From positions 82,638-146,637 of the forward strand of contig NZ_LPNO01000010.1 in the NCBI RefSeq assembly GCF_001952855.1: a stretch of DNA of 64,000 bases. The letters are read 5' to 3'. This DNA comes from Pseudomonas sp. ATCC PTA-122608. GTDB taxonomy: Bacteria; Pseudomonadota; Gammaproteobacteria; Pseudomonadales; Pseudomonadaceae. Numbering within the stretch: position 1 is the first letter of the stretch; each line of letters begins with the position of its first letter. A model generated the notes under the pieces. That model was not told the DNA's origin, did no database searches, and saw only the letters and a list, made by a program, of their open reading frames with translations. Shown one piece after another: positions 56,147 to 64,000 of the stretch. A program made the position numbers and the translations under genes.

Positions 56147-57276
56147 GGCTGTTCTCCGGCAGTGGCCAGGCTGTCCAGCAGCGCCTGGCCCATCAATTCG
56201 CGGCGCCAGCCACGCAGCGAATCTGGCAATTGGTAAGGCCCCTCGGGGTAGCCACTCTTGACCAGGGCTTCGAGGGTTTTCTTGCGCAGCATCAGTTCCG
56301 GCGCCATGTCCAGGCGTTCAGCCTCGGCCTGGCCAAGGGCGCGCAGTTGCTTGATCAGCGTGGCGGCGTCCACCGGCAATGGCTCGGCGACCGCCGGTGG
56401 CCACTGGTCCATGGGCACGCTGCCGGCACGTTTGATCAGGCCCAGCAGGAACTCGCCGTCCTGGCGCACCGTGCGCGGGTGCATGTCTTCGATTTTGCCC
56501 AGCGCGGCGAGGTTATCCGGCTGGGATTTGGCCAAGGGCCATAACGAGTGTTCACGAATGATCCGGTTGCGCGGCAAGTCCCGGGCACGGGCTTGCTGCT
56601 CGCGCCAGGCGCACAGTTCGCGCAATACCGCGAGCTGGGCACGGGACAGTTTCCAGGCCAGCTTGGCGTCGCGGTAGACCTCGTAGGGGTCGACTTCGCG
56701 GCGTAGGTTGGCCACCAACTCGGCACCGTCTTCCAGGACCCAGGCGTATTTGTCGTCGGAAAGCTTCGGGCGCAGGCGTGTGTAGACTTCCGCCAGGTGC
56801 ACCGCGTCTTCGGCGGCGTAGCTGATTTGCGTCTCGGACAATGGCCGCTGCAGCCAGTCCGAACGGGTTTCACCCTTGGGCAGGTCGATATCGAGGACGG
56901 CTTGCACCAACCGCGAATAGCCCATGGAGAAGCCGAGGTTCAAATACGCCGCCGCCAGTTGGGTGTCGAACAACGGCACCGGCAAGCTGCCGGTCAGGCG
57001 CAGCAACACTTCCAGGTCTTCGCTGCAGGCGTGCACCACCTTGATCACCGCCGGGTTTTCCAGCAAGGCGGCCAAGGGTTGCCAATTGTCGATGGTCAGG
57101 GGGTCGATCAGGTAAGCGCGAACGCCATCACCGATCTGGATCAGCCCGGCAATGGGATAAAAGGTGTCGACCCGCATGAATTCGGTGTCGAGGGCGACGA
57201 ATGGCAACTGCTGCCATTCGGCGCAGTGCTGGCCGAGGCTATCGTTGTCGCAGATCCAGTGAATATCGATGGCCAC
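56143..57276 (-). CDS. rnd: Ribonuclease D
   Basis: 377 residues, 3'-to-5' exoribonuclease that trims tRNA precursors. DEDD motifs: ALDTEFMR (Asp, Glu), [12 protein letters not shown] and [13 protein letters not shown] (Asp, Asp), followed by HRDC-type helical domains. GTG start at 57276 is chosen because GGGAG lies 6 bases upstream. ycgL follows in a 4-base overlap. Confidence 0.94.
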   Translation of the reverse strand: MAIDIHWICDNDSLGQHCAEWQQLPFVALDTEFMRVDTFYPIAGLIQIGDGVRAYLIDPLTIDNWQPLAALLENPAVIKVVHACSEDLEVLLRLTGSLPVPLFDTQLAAAYLNLGFSMGYSRLVQAVLDIDLPKGETRSDWLQRPLSETQISYAAEDAVHLAEVYTRLRPKLSDDKYAWVLEDGAELVANLRREVDPYEVYRDAKLAWKLSRAQLAVLRELCAWREQQARARDLPRNRIIREHSLWPLAKSQPDNLAALGKIEDMHPRTVRQDGEFLLGLIKRAGSVPMDQWPPAVAEPLPVDAATLIKQLRALGQAEAERLDMAPELMLRKKTLEALVKSGYPEGPYQLPDSLRGWRRELMGQALLDSLATAGEQP

Positions 57277-57398
57277 ACGGCTCTCCCTTGAAGAATGGCG
57301 CGCAGTATATATCGCGAAAGGGAGTTGCGAGCATTCGCAGTACAGCATCCGCCATGAAAACTCTTACAGGAGCTGAAGAATAGTCCGACAGTCGGTGC

Positions 57399-58052
57399 TT
57401 ATCCTCTCTTACGCAGGACATAGACCCGCCACATGGCCGAACCGGGCATGAACTCCTGTTGAGTGAGGACCTTGAAACCGGCCTGGCGAAACTCGGCTTC
57501 CACTTGAGCCCGGTGGCTGGCGAGTGGCGTCCCGGCGGGCTGCAACGCTCGATAGCCGCTGTCACTGTTGACCGAGACGATCACCGTGTCGCGACTCACC
57601 CGGTGAAATTCAACGAGCAGCGCCAGGCGCCCTTCGGCCGTCGGCACATGACGAAACAACTCCATGCAAAAAATGCAGTCCACCGCGTTGGCCGACAGGC
57701 CGATGGAAAACGCCGAGCCCTGGAAGGTCTTGATCCGCTTGAGCAAGGCAGGCGCGTGGTGGGTACGGGCGTGGTCGAGCATGTCCTGGGAGTTGTCCGA
57801 CGCGAGGATCACCCGATTGGTGTGCTCGGCCAGTACCGGCCAAAACCGCCCCGTGCCGCACGCCAGGTCAAGAATCAGCCCCGGCTCGCCGGCGATTTTC
57901 AGCGCACGGCGCACCAACTGCTCATCGCGCCAAAACCCCAGGCGCCGCAGTAAACCCGGAGGGCGCGTGTCGGCGCAGACCCGGGCATGCTCCTGGCCTG
58001 TGCGTTCGGCAAATTCAATCTCGATGGAAGACGGCGGTTGCGACGGCATCAC
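57399..58052 (-). CDS. SAM-dependent methyltransferase
   Basis: 217 residues, class I Rossmann fold: LILDLACGTGRFWPVLAEHT (motif I, residues about 59-78), ASDNSQDMLDHAR (motif II acidic end) and DCIFCMELFRHVP (motif III). Substrate unknown. Start ATG 58049-58052 region; ATG one codon later is equally possible. Confidence 0.87.
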   Translation of the reverse strand: MMPSQPPSSIEIEFAERTGQEHARVCADTRPPGLLRRLGFWRDEQLVRRALKIAGEPGLILDLACGTGRFWPVLAEHTNRVILASDNSQDMLDHARTHHAPALLKRIKTFQGSAFSIGLSANAVDCIFCMELFRHVPTAEGRLALLVEFHRVSRDTVIVSVNSDSGYRALQPAGTPLASHRAQVEAEFRQAGFKVLTQQEFMPGSAMWRVYVLRKRG

Positions 58053-58193
58053 ACGACTCTGTTAATGGATCAGACATTCGCAGCTTAACCACTGACTCGT
58101 GAAAAAAAGGTCGAAGGATTGTTCGCCGTTCGTACCGAGCCAGTATCCAGCGCACAGCCTGTCTGTTAACTGTCTGTGATCAGGGCTTCATCT

Positions 58194-59567
58194 TCAGGCC
58201 TGGTGCAAATACCAGCGCCAGTCCTGTTCGCCCACTTCGCCCATGAACTGGCGGTACTCGGCCCGCTTGACCGCCAGGTACACGCCGAGGAATTCGCCGC
58301 CAAACGCTTCCCGCGCCCAGGTCGAACCTTCGAGTGCGCGCAAGGTGGTCAGCCAATCGGTGGGCAACAACTCCTTGGCCTGGGCGTAACCGTTGCCTTC
58401 CACCGGCGCGCCGGGGTCGCGCTGTTCGCGGATACCCCGATGGATACCGGCCAGAATCGCCGCCGCCGCAAGGTACGGATTGGCGTCGGCGCCGCAGATG
58501 CGGTGTTCGATATGCCGGGAAAACGCCGGTCCGCCGGGCACCCGCAGTGTGACGGTGCGGTTGTCCACGCCCCAGGTGGCGGCCAGCGGCGCGTAGCTGT
58601 TGGTCTGGAAGCGCCGATAGGAGTTGGCGTTGGGGCAAAACATCAGCAACGAGTCGAGCAACGTACTGAGCATGCCGCCCACCGCATGGCGCAACAGCGG
58701 CGTGCCGTCGGGAGCTTCGCTGGCAAACAGGTTATTGCCGTCGCGGTCCGCCAGGCTGACGTGCATGTGCATGCCAGTGCCGGCCAGATCATCGAAAGGC
58801 TTGGCCATGAAACACGCGGTCATCCCGTGCTTGTGGGCCACGCCCTTGACCAGCCGTTTGTAACGCACCGCCTCGTCCATGGCTTGCAGGGCATCGCCGC
58901 GATGTTCCAGGGTGATTTCCACCTGGCCCGGGGCGTATTCGGAAATCGCCGTACGCGCCGGAATGCCCTGGAGTTTGCAGGCGCTGTAGAGGTCGGCGAG
59001 GAACGGTTCGATCTGTTCCAGCTCCCGCAAACCGTAGACCTGGGTCGAGCGCGGTCGGCCGCCATCGACATCCCGCGCCGGTTGCGGGCGGCCGTTGCTG
59101 TCGGGTTTCTGGTCGAGCAAATAAAACTCCAGCTCTGCTGCCATCACCGGGTAATAGCCGTCGGCCTTGAGGTCGTCGATCACCTTGGCCAGCAAGTGCC
59201 GGGGATCGGCCACGGTGGCGGGCATGCCTTCGGTGGGGTGCATGCTGACTTGCACCGCCGCCGTCGGGATCAGCCGCCAGGGCATGCGCTGCAAACTGCC
59301 GCTGACCGGGTAGGCGCGGCAGTCGATATCGCCGACTTCCCAGACCAGCCCGGAGTTCTCCACGTCGTCGCCATTGATGGTCAGGCCGAGGATGGTGCTC
59401 GGCAGCGGCCGGCCACTTTCATAGACCGCCGGCAGTTCATCGCGGTGCAACAGCTTGCCCCGGGGCACGCCGTTGTTATCGAGGATGAACAGCTCGAACA
59501 TCTCGATATCCGGGTTCTGTTCAAGAAAGGATTGGGCTTCGTGCAGGGTGGCAAAGGGCGTGCTCAT
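58194..59567 (-). CDS. Glutamine synthetase-family ligase (gamma-glutamylpolyamine synthetase-like)
   Basis: 457 residues. Glutamine synthetase fold: MAAELEFYLLD near residue 150, QVEITLEHRGDALQAMDEAV, KHGMTACFMAKPFDDLAGTG (ATP-binding and His-rich active site), the NSYRRFQTNSYAPLAATWGV stretch and RHIEHRICGADANPYLAAAA. It lacks the adenylylation Tyr region of true GlnA, so it more likely ligates glutamate to a polyamine (PuuA/PauA type). ATG 59567 is chosen; weak ribosome binding site. It is divergent from the PheC-like gene across a 386-base gap. Confidence 0.85.
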   Translation of the reverse strand: MSTPFATLHEAQSFLEQNPDIEMFELFILDNNGVPRGKLLHRDELPAVYESGRPLPSTILGLTINGDDVENSGLVWEVGDIDCRAYPVSGSLQRMPWRLIPTAAVQVSMHPTEGMPATVADPRHLLAKVIDDLKADGYYPVMAAELEFYLLDQKPDSNGRPQPARDVDGGRPRSTQVYGLRELEQIEPFLADLYSACKLQGIPARTAISEYAPGQVEITLEHRGDALQAMDEAVRYKRLVKGVAHKHGMTACFMAKPFDDLAGTGMHMHVSLADRDGNNLFASEAPDGTPLLRHAVGGMLSTLLDSLLMFCPNANSYRRFQTNSYAPLAATWGVDNRTVTLRVPGGPAFSRHIEHRICGADANPYLAAAAILAGIHRGIREQRDPGAPVEGNGYAQAKELLPTDWLTTLRALEGSTWAREAFGGEFLGVYLAVKRAEYRQFMGEVGEQDWRWYLHQA

Positions 59568-59953
59568 GGGCATTCTCATACGTTCGCGTCAGGCAGGCGC
59601 GCAGGCGCTGCCGGGCAGATGCGCGGGGCATCCATGGGGCAAATCAACGTAGGAGAAAAGTGTCCGGTGGGCGTGCGTGGCGGCAATGCCACAGCGCCCA
59701 GAAGGCGAGTTCGGAGGGAAGCGCATCAGCGGTGATCCGACGACGATCCGGACGGCTGGACGCGGTAGCGCCTGGCGATGTCTCAGGGTGTGTGTCGGGG
59801 GAACCGTCCATGCGCAAATCACAGTGAAGAGATGCCGGGCAGCCTCACACGCGAGGTTAAGCCGTTAAATCCAGTCTTGACGGAGTTTGGTTGTGCCGTG
59901 GCTAAACATTTGCAAATAATGGCGCCCCTGCTCATGCCCAAGGACCCGACCGC
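59568..59953. other. Intergenic region between the ligase and the PheC-like gene
   Basis: About 390 bases, GC-rich, divergent promoter space. No conserved gene seen; open frames here lack ribosome binding sites. Confidence 0.45.
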
Positions 59954-60730
59954 ATGAAAGCTATGCTGACTCTTTCCCTGCTGGCCGGCCTGTCCGCCCA
60001 GGCCCTGGCCGACAGCCCCGTGTCGCGCCTGGATGAAGTGCTGCAACGCGGTGAAATGACCGTCTGCACCACCGGCGACTACAAGCCCTACACCTATCTG
60101 CGCCCGGACGGCAGCTACGAAGGCATCGACATCGCCATGGCCCAATCCCTGGCCAAGAGCCTTGGGGTGCAGGTGAAGTGGGTGCCGACCACCTGGAAAA
60201 CCCTGATGCCGGACTTCCTGGCCCAGCGCTGTGATATCGCGGTGGGCGGTATTTCGGTGTCCCTCGAGCGGCAGAAGAAGGCATTTTTCAGCCAGCCATT
60301 GGGCGTCGACGGCAAGATCCCGCTGGTGCGCTGCGCCGATGTGCAGCGCTATCAGACGGTGGAGCAGATCAACCAGCCGCAGGTTCGGGTGATCGAGCCT
60401 TCGGGCGGTACCAATGAAGTGTTTGCACGGGCGCACTTGGGTAAGGCACAGCTGACGCTGTTCCCGGACAACGTGACGATTTTCGAAGAGCTGCTGGCCA
60501 ACAAGGCCGACGTGATGATCACCGACGCCAGCGAAGCCCGGTATCAGCAAAAACTCAAGCCGGGGCTGTGTGCGGTGAATCCCGAGCGCTACATGCAATA
60601 CAGCGAGAAAGCGTTTTTACTGCCTCGCGATGACGTGGCATGGAAGAGTTATGTGGACCAGTGGCTGCACTTGAGCACGGTGACCGGGGTGTATGACGGC
60701 ATCATCAATCAGTGGTTGGCTGCGCCCTGA
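59954..60730 (+). CDS. Periplasmic cyclohexadienyl (arogenate/prephenate) dehydratase-like protein
   Basis: 258 residues with a signal peptide (MLTLSLLAGLSAQALA). The solute-binding-protein fold is close to what I recall of P. aeruginosa PheC: TTGDYKPYTY, GGTNEVFARAHLGKAQLTLF, DNVTIFEELLANKADVMITD and KAFLLPRDDVAWKSYVDQW. PheC makes phenylpyruvate from prephenate in the periplasm. Because PheC evolved from amino acid-binding proteins, a pure transport role cannot be excluded. Its stop overlaps the convergent cynR gene by 26 bases. Confidence 0.75.
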   Translation: MKAMLTLSLLAGLSAQALADSPVSRLDEVLQRGEMTVCTTGDYKPYTYLRPDGSYEGIDIAMAQSLAKSLGVQVKWVPTTWKTLMPDFLAQRCDIAVGGISVSLERQKKAFFSQPLGVDGKIPLVRCADVQRYQTVEQINQPQVRVIEPSGGTNEVFARAHLGKAQLTLFPDNVTIFEELLANKADVMITDASEARYQQKLKPGLCAVNPERYMQYSEKAFLLPRDDVAWKSYVDQWLHLSTVTGVYDGIINQWLAAP

Positions 60731-61571
60731 CCAGATCGACAAACGCCCTGCACGCGGCGCTGCGATAGCCTCCCTTGCGACTGAGCAACGCCGCCGTGCG
60801 TTGCGGCAACGGCGGGCTTAGCGGCACCGCCTGCAACCCCGGTTGTACCTGGGCAATCGCACTGGGCAGGATGGTCGCCAACTGGGTGCTCCGTACGATT
60901 TCGATAATCGCGCTGATGGAATTGGCCTCCACGGCAATCAGAGGTTTCACCGCCTGGCTGCGAAAATATTCATCGATATAGCGGCGCGTGGCGAAGCCTG
61001 AGTTCAGCAACACCAGTGGTTGCTGAAGCCACGACTGTTGGCCGATATCAGCATGGCCAGAACTCACCACCACACTCAACGCTTCGACAAACACCCCTTC
61101 ACACGCGATATCCGGCAAATGCTCGCCGGTAAAACCGATGCCGATATCCAGCAAATCTTCCGTCAGTGCTGCCTCCATGCGGTCCTGGGTCAGTTCCTCG
61201 ACACTCACTGTAATTCCCGGATACAGCCCGTTAAATCGGGCCAGCAACGGCCCGATCAGGTAAGCGGTAAAGGTCGGCGTCATCGCCAGGCGCAAGCTGC
61301 CACGACTCAAGTCCTGCACGTCATGCATGGCGCGGGTGCCGGCCTGCAGATCCTGCAACGCCAGGCGCGCAAACCGCACATAAGCCTCGCCCGCGTCGGT
61401 CAGGCTGACGCTTCTGCCGGAGCGATCCAGCAGCGGTGCGCCCAAGGTATCTTCCAGTTGCTTGATCTGCTGCGACAAGGTCGGCTGCGACACATGCAGC
61501 GCCTCGGCCGCCCGAGTGAAATTACGGTGCTCGGCGACGGCCAGCAGGTAGCGGATATGACGCAGCAACAT
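60705..61571 (-). CDS. cynR: LysR-type regulator of the cyanate operon
   Basis: 288 residues. N-terminal HTH RHIRYLLAVAEHRNFTRAAE then ALHVSQPTLSQQIKQLEDTL, and an effector-binding domain with MTPTFTAYLIGPLLARF. Divergent from cynT-cynS, as in E. coli, where CynR senses cyanate and activates the operon. ATG 61571 is preferred (GGAG 6 bases upstream). The 3' end overlaps the PheC-like gene. Confidence 0.9.
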   Translation of the reverse strand: MLLRHIRYLLAVAEHRNFTRAAEALHVSQPTLSQQIKQLEDTLGAPLLDRSGRSVSLTDAGEAYVRFARLALQDLQAGTRAMHDVQDLSRGSLRLAMTPTFTAYLIGPLLARFNGLYPGITVSVEELTQDRMEAALTEDLLDIGIGFTGEHLPDIACEGVFVEALSVVVSSGHADIGQQSWLQQPLVLLNSGFATRRYIDEYFRSQAVKPLIAVEANSISAIIEIVRSTQLATILPSAIAQVQPGLQAVPLSPPLPQRTAALLSRKGGYRSAACRAFVDLVRAQPTTD

Positions 61572-61584
61572 GAATGGCTCCAAC

Positions 61585-61635
61585 TATAGGCACGACTTAT
61601 AGAAACTATAATAAGCCGGTCTTGGACGCTATAGC
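61585..61635. promoter_or_regulatory. Repeated CTATAG palindromes in the cynR-cynT intergenic region
   Basis: CTATAG at 61585-61590, perfect palindrome TTATAG-AAA-CTATAA at 61597-61611, and GCTATAGC at 61628-61635. Spacing and T-N11-A symmetry fit binding by a LysR regulator (CynR). Confidence 0.6.
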
Positions 61636-61681
61636 TGAAAACTTCCATCCTTGCCCCATCAGCGACGCAAGGAGAACCACC

Positions 61682-62323
61682 ATGCAAGACCTCATCGACG
61701 GCTTTCGCAAGTTCCAGGGTGAAGCCTTCACTCAACGCAGCGACCTGTTCAAGCACCTGGCTACCACACAAAACCCCGGCACGCTGTTCGTGTCCTGTTC
61801 CGACAGCCGCGTAGTCCCGGAGCTGTTGACCCAGCAGGAGCCTGGTGACCTGTTTGTAATCCGTAACGCCGGCAACATCGTGCCGTCCTACGGACCAGAG
61901 CCCGGCGGCGTGTCGGCCACCGTCGAATACGCGGTAGCCGTTCTCGGCGTCAGCGACATCGTGATCTGCGGCCACTCCGACTGCGGCGCCATGACCGCCA
62001 TTTCCACCTGCAAATGCCTCGACCACTTGCCTGCCGTGGCCAACTGGCTGCGCCACGCCGAGTCGGCCAAGGTGATCAACGCCGCCCGCACTCACGCCTC
62101 CGACGCCGACCGGCTGAACTCGCTGGTGAGGGAAAACGTGGTCGCCCAGTTGGCCAATCTCAAGACCCACCCTTCCGTGGCCCTGGCCCTGGAACAAGGC
62201 CGGCTGAGCCTGCACGGCTGGGTCTACGATATTGAAAGCGGCGGCATCGACGCCCTGGATGGCCGCAGCGGGCGCTTCGTGTCCCTGCTCGACCACCCGA
62301 CCACCCGCGCCCACGCGGCTTGA
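61682..62323 (+). CDS. cynT: Carbonic anhydrase CynT
   Basis: 213 residues, beta-class. Zinc ligands: Cys in [11 protein letters not shown], His and Cys in [11 protein letters not shown]. It supplies bicarbonate and recovers the CO2 that cyanase releases, preventing bicarbonate loss. AGGAG precedes ATG. It is 29 bases upstream of cynS, same operon. Confidence 0.94.
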   Translation: MQDLIDGFRKFQGEAFTQRSDLFKHLATTQNPGTLFVSCSDSRVVPELLTQQEPGDLFVIRNAGNIVPSYGPEPGGVSATVEYAVAVLGVSDIVICGHSDCGAMTAISTCKCLDHLPAVANWLRHAESAKVINAARTHASDADRLNSLVRENVVAQLANLKTHPSVALALEQGRLSLHGWVYDIESGGIDALDGRSGRFVSLLDHPTTRAHAA

Positions 62324-62352
62324 ACCTTATTCAACCCCAAGAGGAAATCATC

Positions 62353-62823
62353 ATGTTGCAATCCCAATTCGCCCAATCCCCTCGCCTGGCCCTGGCCGAC
62401 ACCGTCATCGACATCAAGGCGCGCAAGAACCTGTCGTGGCAGGACCTCACCGACGGCACCGGCCTGAGCCTGGCGTTCGTCACCGCCGCCCTGCTCGGCC
62501 AGCATCCACTGCCGAAAGATGCTGCCGATGTGGTCTGCGAAAAGCTCGGCCTCGACCAGGACGCCAGCCGCCTGCTGCAAACCGTGCCCCTGCGCGGCAG
62601 CTTCCCCGGCGGTGTGCCGACGGATCCGACCATGTACCGCTTCTATGAAATGTTGCAGGTCTACGGTTCGACCCTCAAGGCCCTGGTGCACGAGCAGTTT
62701 GGCGACGGCATCATCAGCGCGATCAACTTCAAGCTGGACATCAAGAAGGTCGAAGACCCGGACGGCGGCTCCCGCGCGGTGATCACCCTGGATGGCAAAT
62801 ACCTGCCGACCAAACCGTTCTGA
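62353..62823 (+). CDS. cynS: Cyanase (cyanate hydratase)
   Basis: 156 residues, the usual length. N-terminal HTH-like domain and a C-terminal catalytic domain with the conserved Arg and Glu in [12 protein letters not shown] and Ser in [12 protein letters not shown]. Converts cyanate and bicarbonate to ammonia and CO2; forms decamers. It allows cyanate detoxification and use as nitrogen source. Confidence 0.96.
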   Translation: MLQSQFAQSPRLALADTVIDIKARKNLSWQDLTDGTGLSLAFVTAALLGQHPLPKDAADVVCEKLGLDQDASRLLQTVPLRGSFPGGVPTDPTMYRFYEMLQVYGSTLKALVHEQFGDGIISAINFKLDIKKVEDPDGGSRAVITLDGKYLPTKPF

Positions 62824-62878
62824 TTGGCCGGTAAACCGTCTACGCTCTTGGCACACCAACAAGAACGAGGGACGGGTA

Positions 62879-63718
62879 ATGAAGGCAATGCTCCGAGCCA
62901 CCTGGCTGCTGCTGTTGTGTTTTGGCCAGGTGCACGCCGCCACCGCTGAGGAGGCGGATGCCCAAGCCGCCAAGGCCTTGTTGGAAAAGGCCTTGGCGTA
63001 TTACCAGAGCAATGGCGACAAAGCCTTTGCGGCGTTCAGCCGACAGGGTGAGTTCGTCGATCAGGACCGTTATGTGTTCGTGGTCAACACCAAGGGCGTG
63101 CTGCTGGCAAGTGGCGGGCCCTCTTCTGCGTTGATCGGGCGCAATGTTTCCGAGGTGCTGGGGCCGGATTTGAACAAGTCGTTCAAGGATGCGTTGGGGG
63201 TGCCTGAGGGCAGTGGCATTCAGCAGGCCGATTACCGTTGGCAGAATTGGAATGACGGTAAGGTTGAGCGCAAGCATGTGTATTACCAGCGTGTTGGGCA
63301 GCGGATTCTGGCCGTCGGCTACTACCTGCCGCGGGCGACGCCGGAACATGCCAAAGCCCTGCGAAACAAAGCCGTCAAGGCGCTTGAGAAGGACCCGGTT
63401 GGGACGCTTAAGGCGATCAACGACATGCAGGGTGGTTTTCTGCAGGACGATTTGTATGTGTTTGTGGTTGATCTTGATACCCAGCGCTACGTCGCTCATG
63501 GCACGACTCCGCGGTTGGTGAATACGGATTTCAGCAAGATCAAGGATCCCGACGGGAAGCCGGTAGGTGAGCCGATATTGGCGGTGATGGCGGAGCAGGA
63601 TCAGGGGGAATACAAGTACCGCTGGAAAAATCCGGTGACCGGGAAGGTTGAGAACAAGCATGCGTACTTGCGCAAGGCTGGGCATTTTATGGTGGCTGTG
63701 GGGTATTACAGTCCTTGA
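62879..63718 (+). CDS. Secreted tandem Cache-domain protein
   Basis: 279 residues with a signal peptide (ATWLLLLCFGQVHAATA) and no transmembrane segment afterwards. Two Cache-like ligand-binding modules: the first with DQDRYVFVVNTKGVLLASGG, the second with LYVFVVDLDTQRYVAHGTTP. Each has the usual YVFV(V/D) and later YY(L/S)P end. Cache domains usually sense ligands in receptors; a free periplasmic version may be a ligand carrier or partner of a receptor. It is only 55 bases from cynS, so it may be expressed with it. Confidence 0.82.
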   Translation: MKAMLRATWLLLLCFGQVHAATAEEADAQAAKALLEKALAYYQSNGDKAFAAFSRQGEFVDQDRYVFVVNTKGVLLASGGPSSALIGRNVSEVLGPDLNKSFKDALGVPEGSGIQQADYRWQNWNDGKVERKHVYYQRVGQRILAVGYYLPRATPEHAKALRNKAVKALEKDPVGTLKAINDMQGGFLQDDLYVFVVDLDTQRYVAHGTTPRLVNTDFSKIKDPDGKPVGEPILAVMAEQDQGEYKYRWKNPVTGKVENKHAYLRKAGHFMVAVGYYSP

Positions 63719-63832
63719 TGGGTGTATATCCGTTTTTTGGGTTGGGGCTGATATGGGTTCCGCTCTTACAGCCATCCCTTTCAAGGTCTTGGTTTAAAAT
63801 CCCCTAACCAATCCAGTCAGGGCGACGAAACT

Positions 63833-64000
63833 ATGTGGGACAAGGTTTTAGAACGGTTTGAAAAACTAGCACCAGCCAGTGTCATGACCAAGTTGGTCTT
63901 AGAGCAGGCGGTAGATGCCGAGTGGGTTGACAAGGTGTTCGATGATCACCGCCAACGGCAGTACTCACGTGAGCTTTTATTTTCAACCGTTGTTGAGCTG
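63833..64000 (+). mobile_element. Start of an IS4-family transposase (cut by window end)
   Basis: 56 codons from ATG 63833: MWDKVLERFEKLAPASVMTK then DHRQRQYSRELLFSTVVEL. The opening matches IS4-type Pseudomonas transposases as I recall them; the DDE active site lies outside the window. The left inverted repeat would be in 63720-63830, but I cannot define it. Confidence 0.7.

Overview
The window comes from a fluorescent-group Pseudomonas chromosome. The evidence is high GC coding sequence, strong AGGAG-type ribosome binding sites, scattered Pseudomonas REP palindromes (TGTAGGAGCGAGC and TGTGGGAGCGGGC types), and recognisable Pseudomonas neighbours: a cyclohexadienyl dehydratase-like PheC, OprP/OprO-type porins, LpxO, a FabH-like enzyme beside an ECF sigma factor, and an rnd-ycgL pair. 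No rRNA, tRNA, CRISPR array or plasmid/phage backbone was seen. It is mostly core chromosome with a few accessory inserts.

Layout. 1-9 kb: tail of a small charged protein, a DEAD-box RNA helicase, an MscS-type channel, an accessory two-gene unit (glycine-zipper protein plus small membrane protein), a YigM-like transporter, azoreductase, a LysR regulator with an alpha/beta hydrolase and a periplasmic cyclophilin. 9-17 kb: an ABC half-transporter, aquaporin Z, a FemAB-like acyltransferase whose 3' end is duplicated around a 276-bp insert, an OprP/OprO porin, and an operon of FabH-like synthase, ECF sigma factor and zinc-finger anti-sigma factor. 17-31 kb: HrpA helicase, AceK, a chemoreceptor, two convergent EamA transporters, an orphan AT-richer pair, LpxO, CysK and an AsmA/DUF748-like protein.

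31-44 kb: a MoxR ATPase with a VWA protein, the 5-oxoprolinase operon pxpABC with a divergent LysR gene, a DUF2937 protein, a class II amidotransferase, oligopeptidase B, a lone cyclic-nucleotide-binding domain, a spermidine synthase-like methyltransferase and a RarD-like transporter. 44-58 kb: a second OprP/OprO-type porin with a secreted ParB/Srx-fold partner, a YajD HNH protein, a TrmH-family methyltransferase, an M61-like protein that has lost its zinc motif, YcgN, a nitroreductase, then a 1155-residue protein ending in an OspG-like effector kinase domain, followed by a GhrA-like reductase, ycgL and rnd. 58-64 kb: a glutamine synthetase-like ligase, the PheC-like protein, the cyanate detoxification locus (cynR divergent from cynT-cynS), a tandem-Cache secreted protein and the start of an IS4-family transposase cut by the window end.

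The most noteworthy items are the OspG-like kinase protein, whose 3' end is clearly AT-rich and which sits between housekeeping genes with no secretion genes nearby; the candidate effector/immunity pair at 3.1-4.5 kb; the perfect palindromes upstream of the FabH-like gene and between cynR and cynT; and the degenerate M61-type protein. All functions are inferred from reading the sequence; no database search was run.
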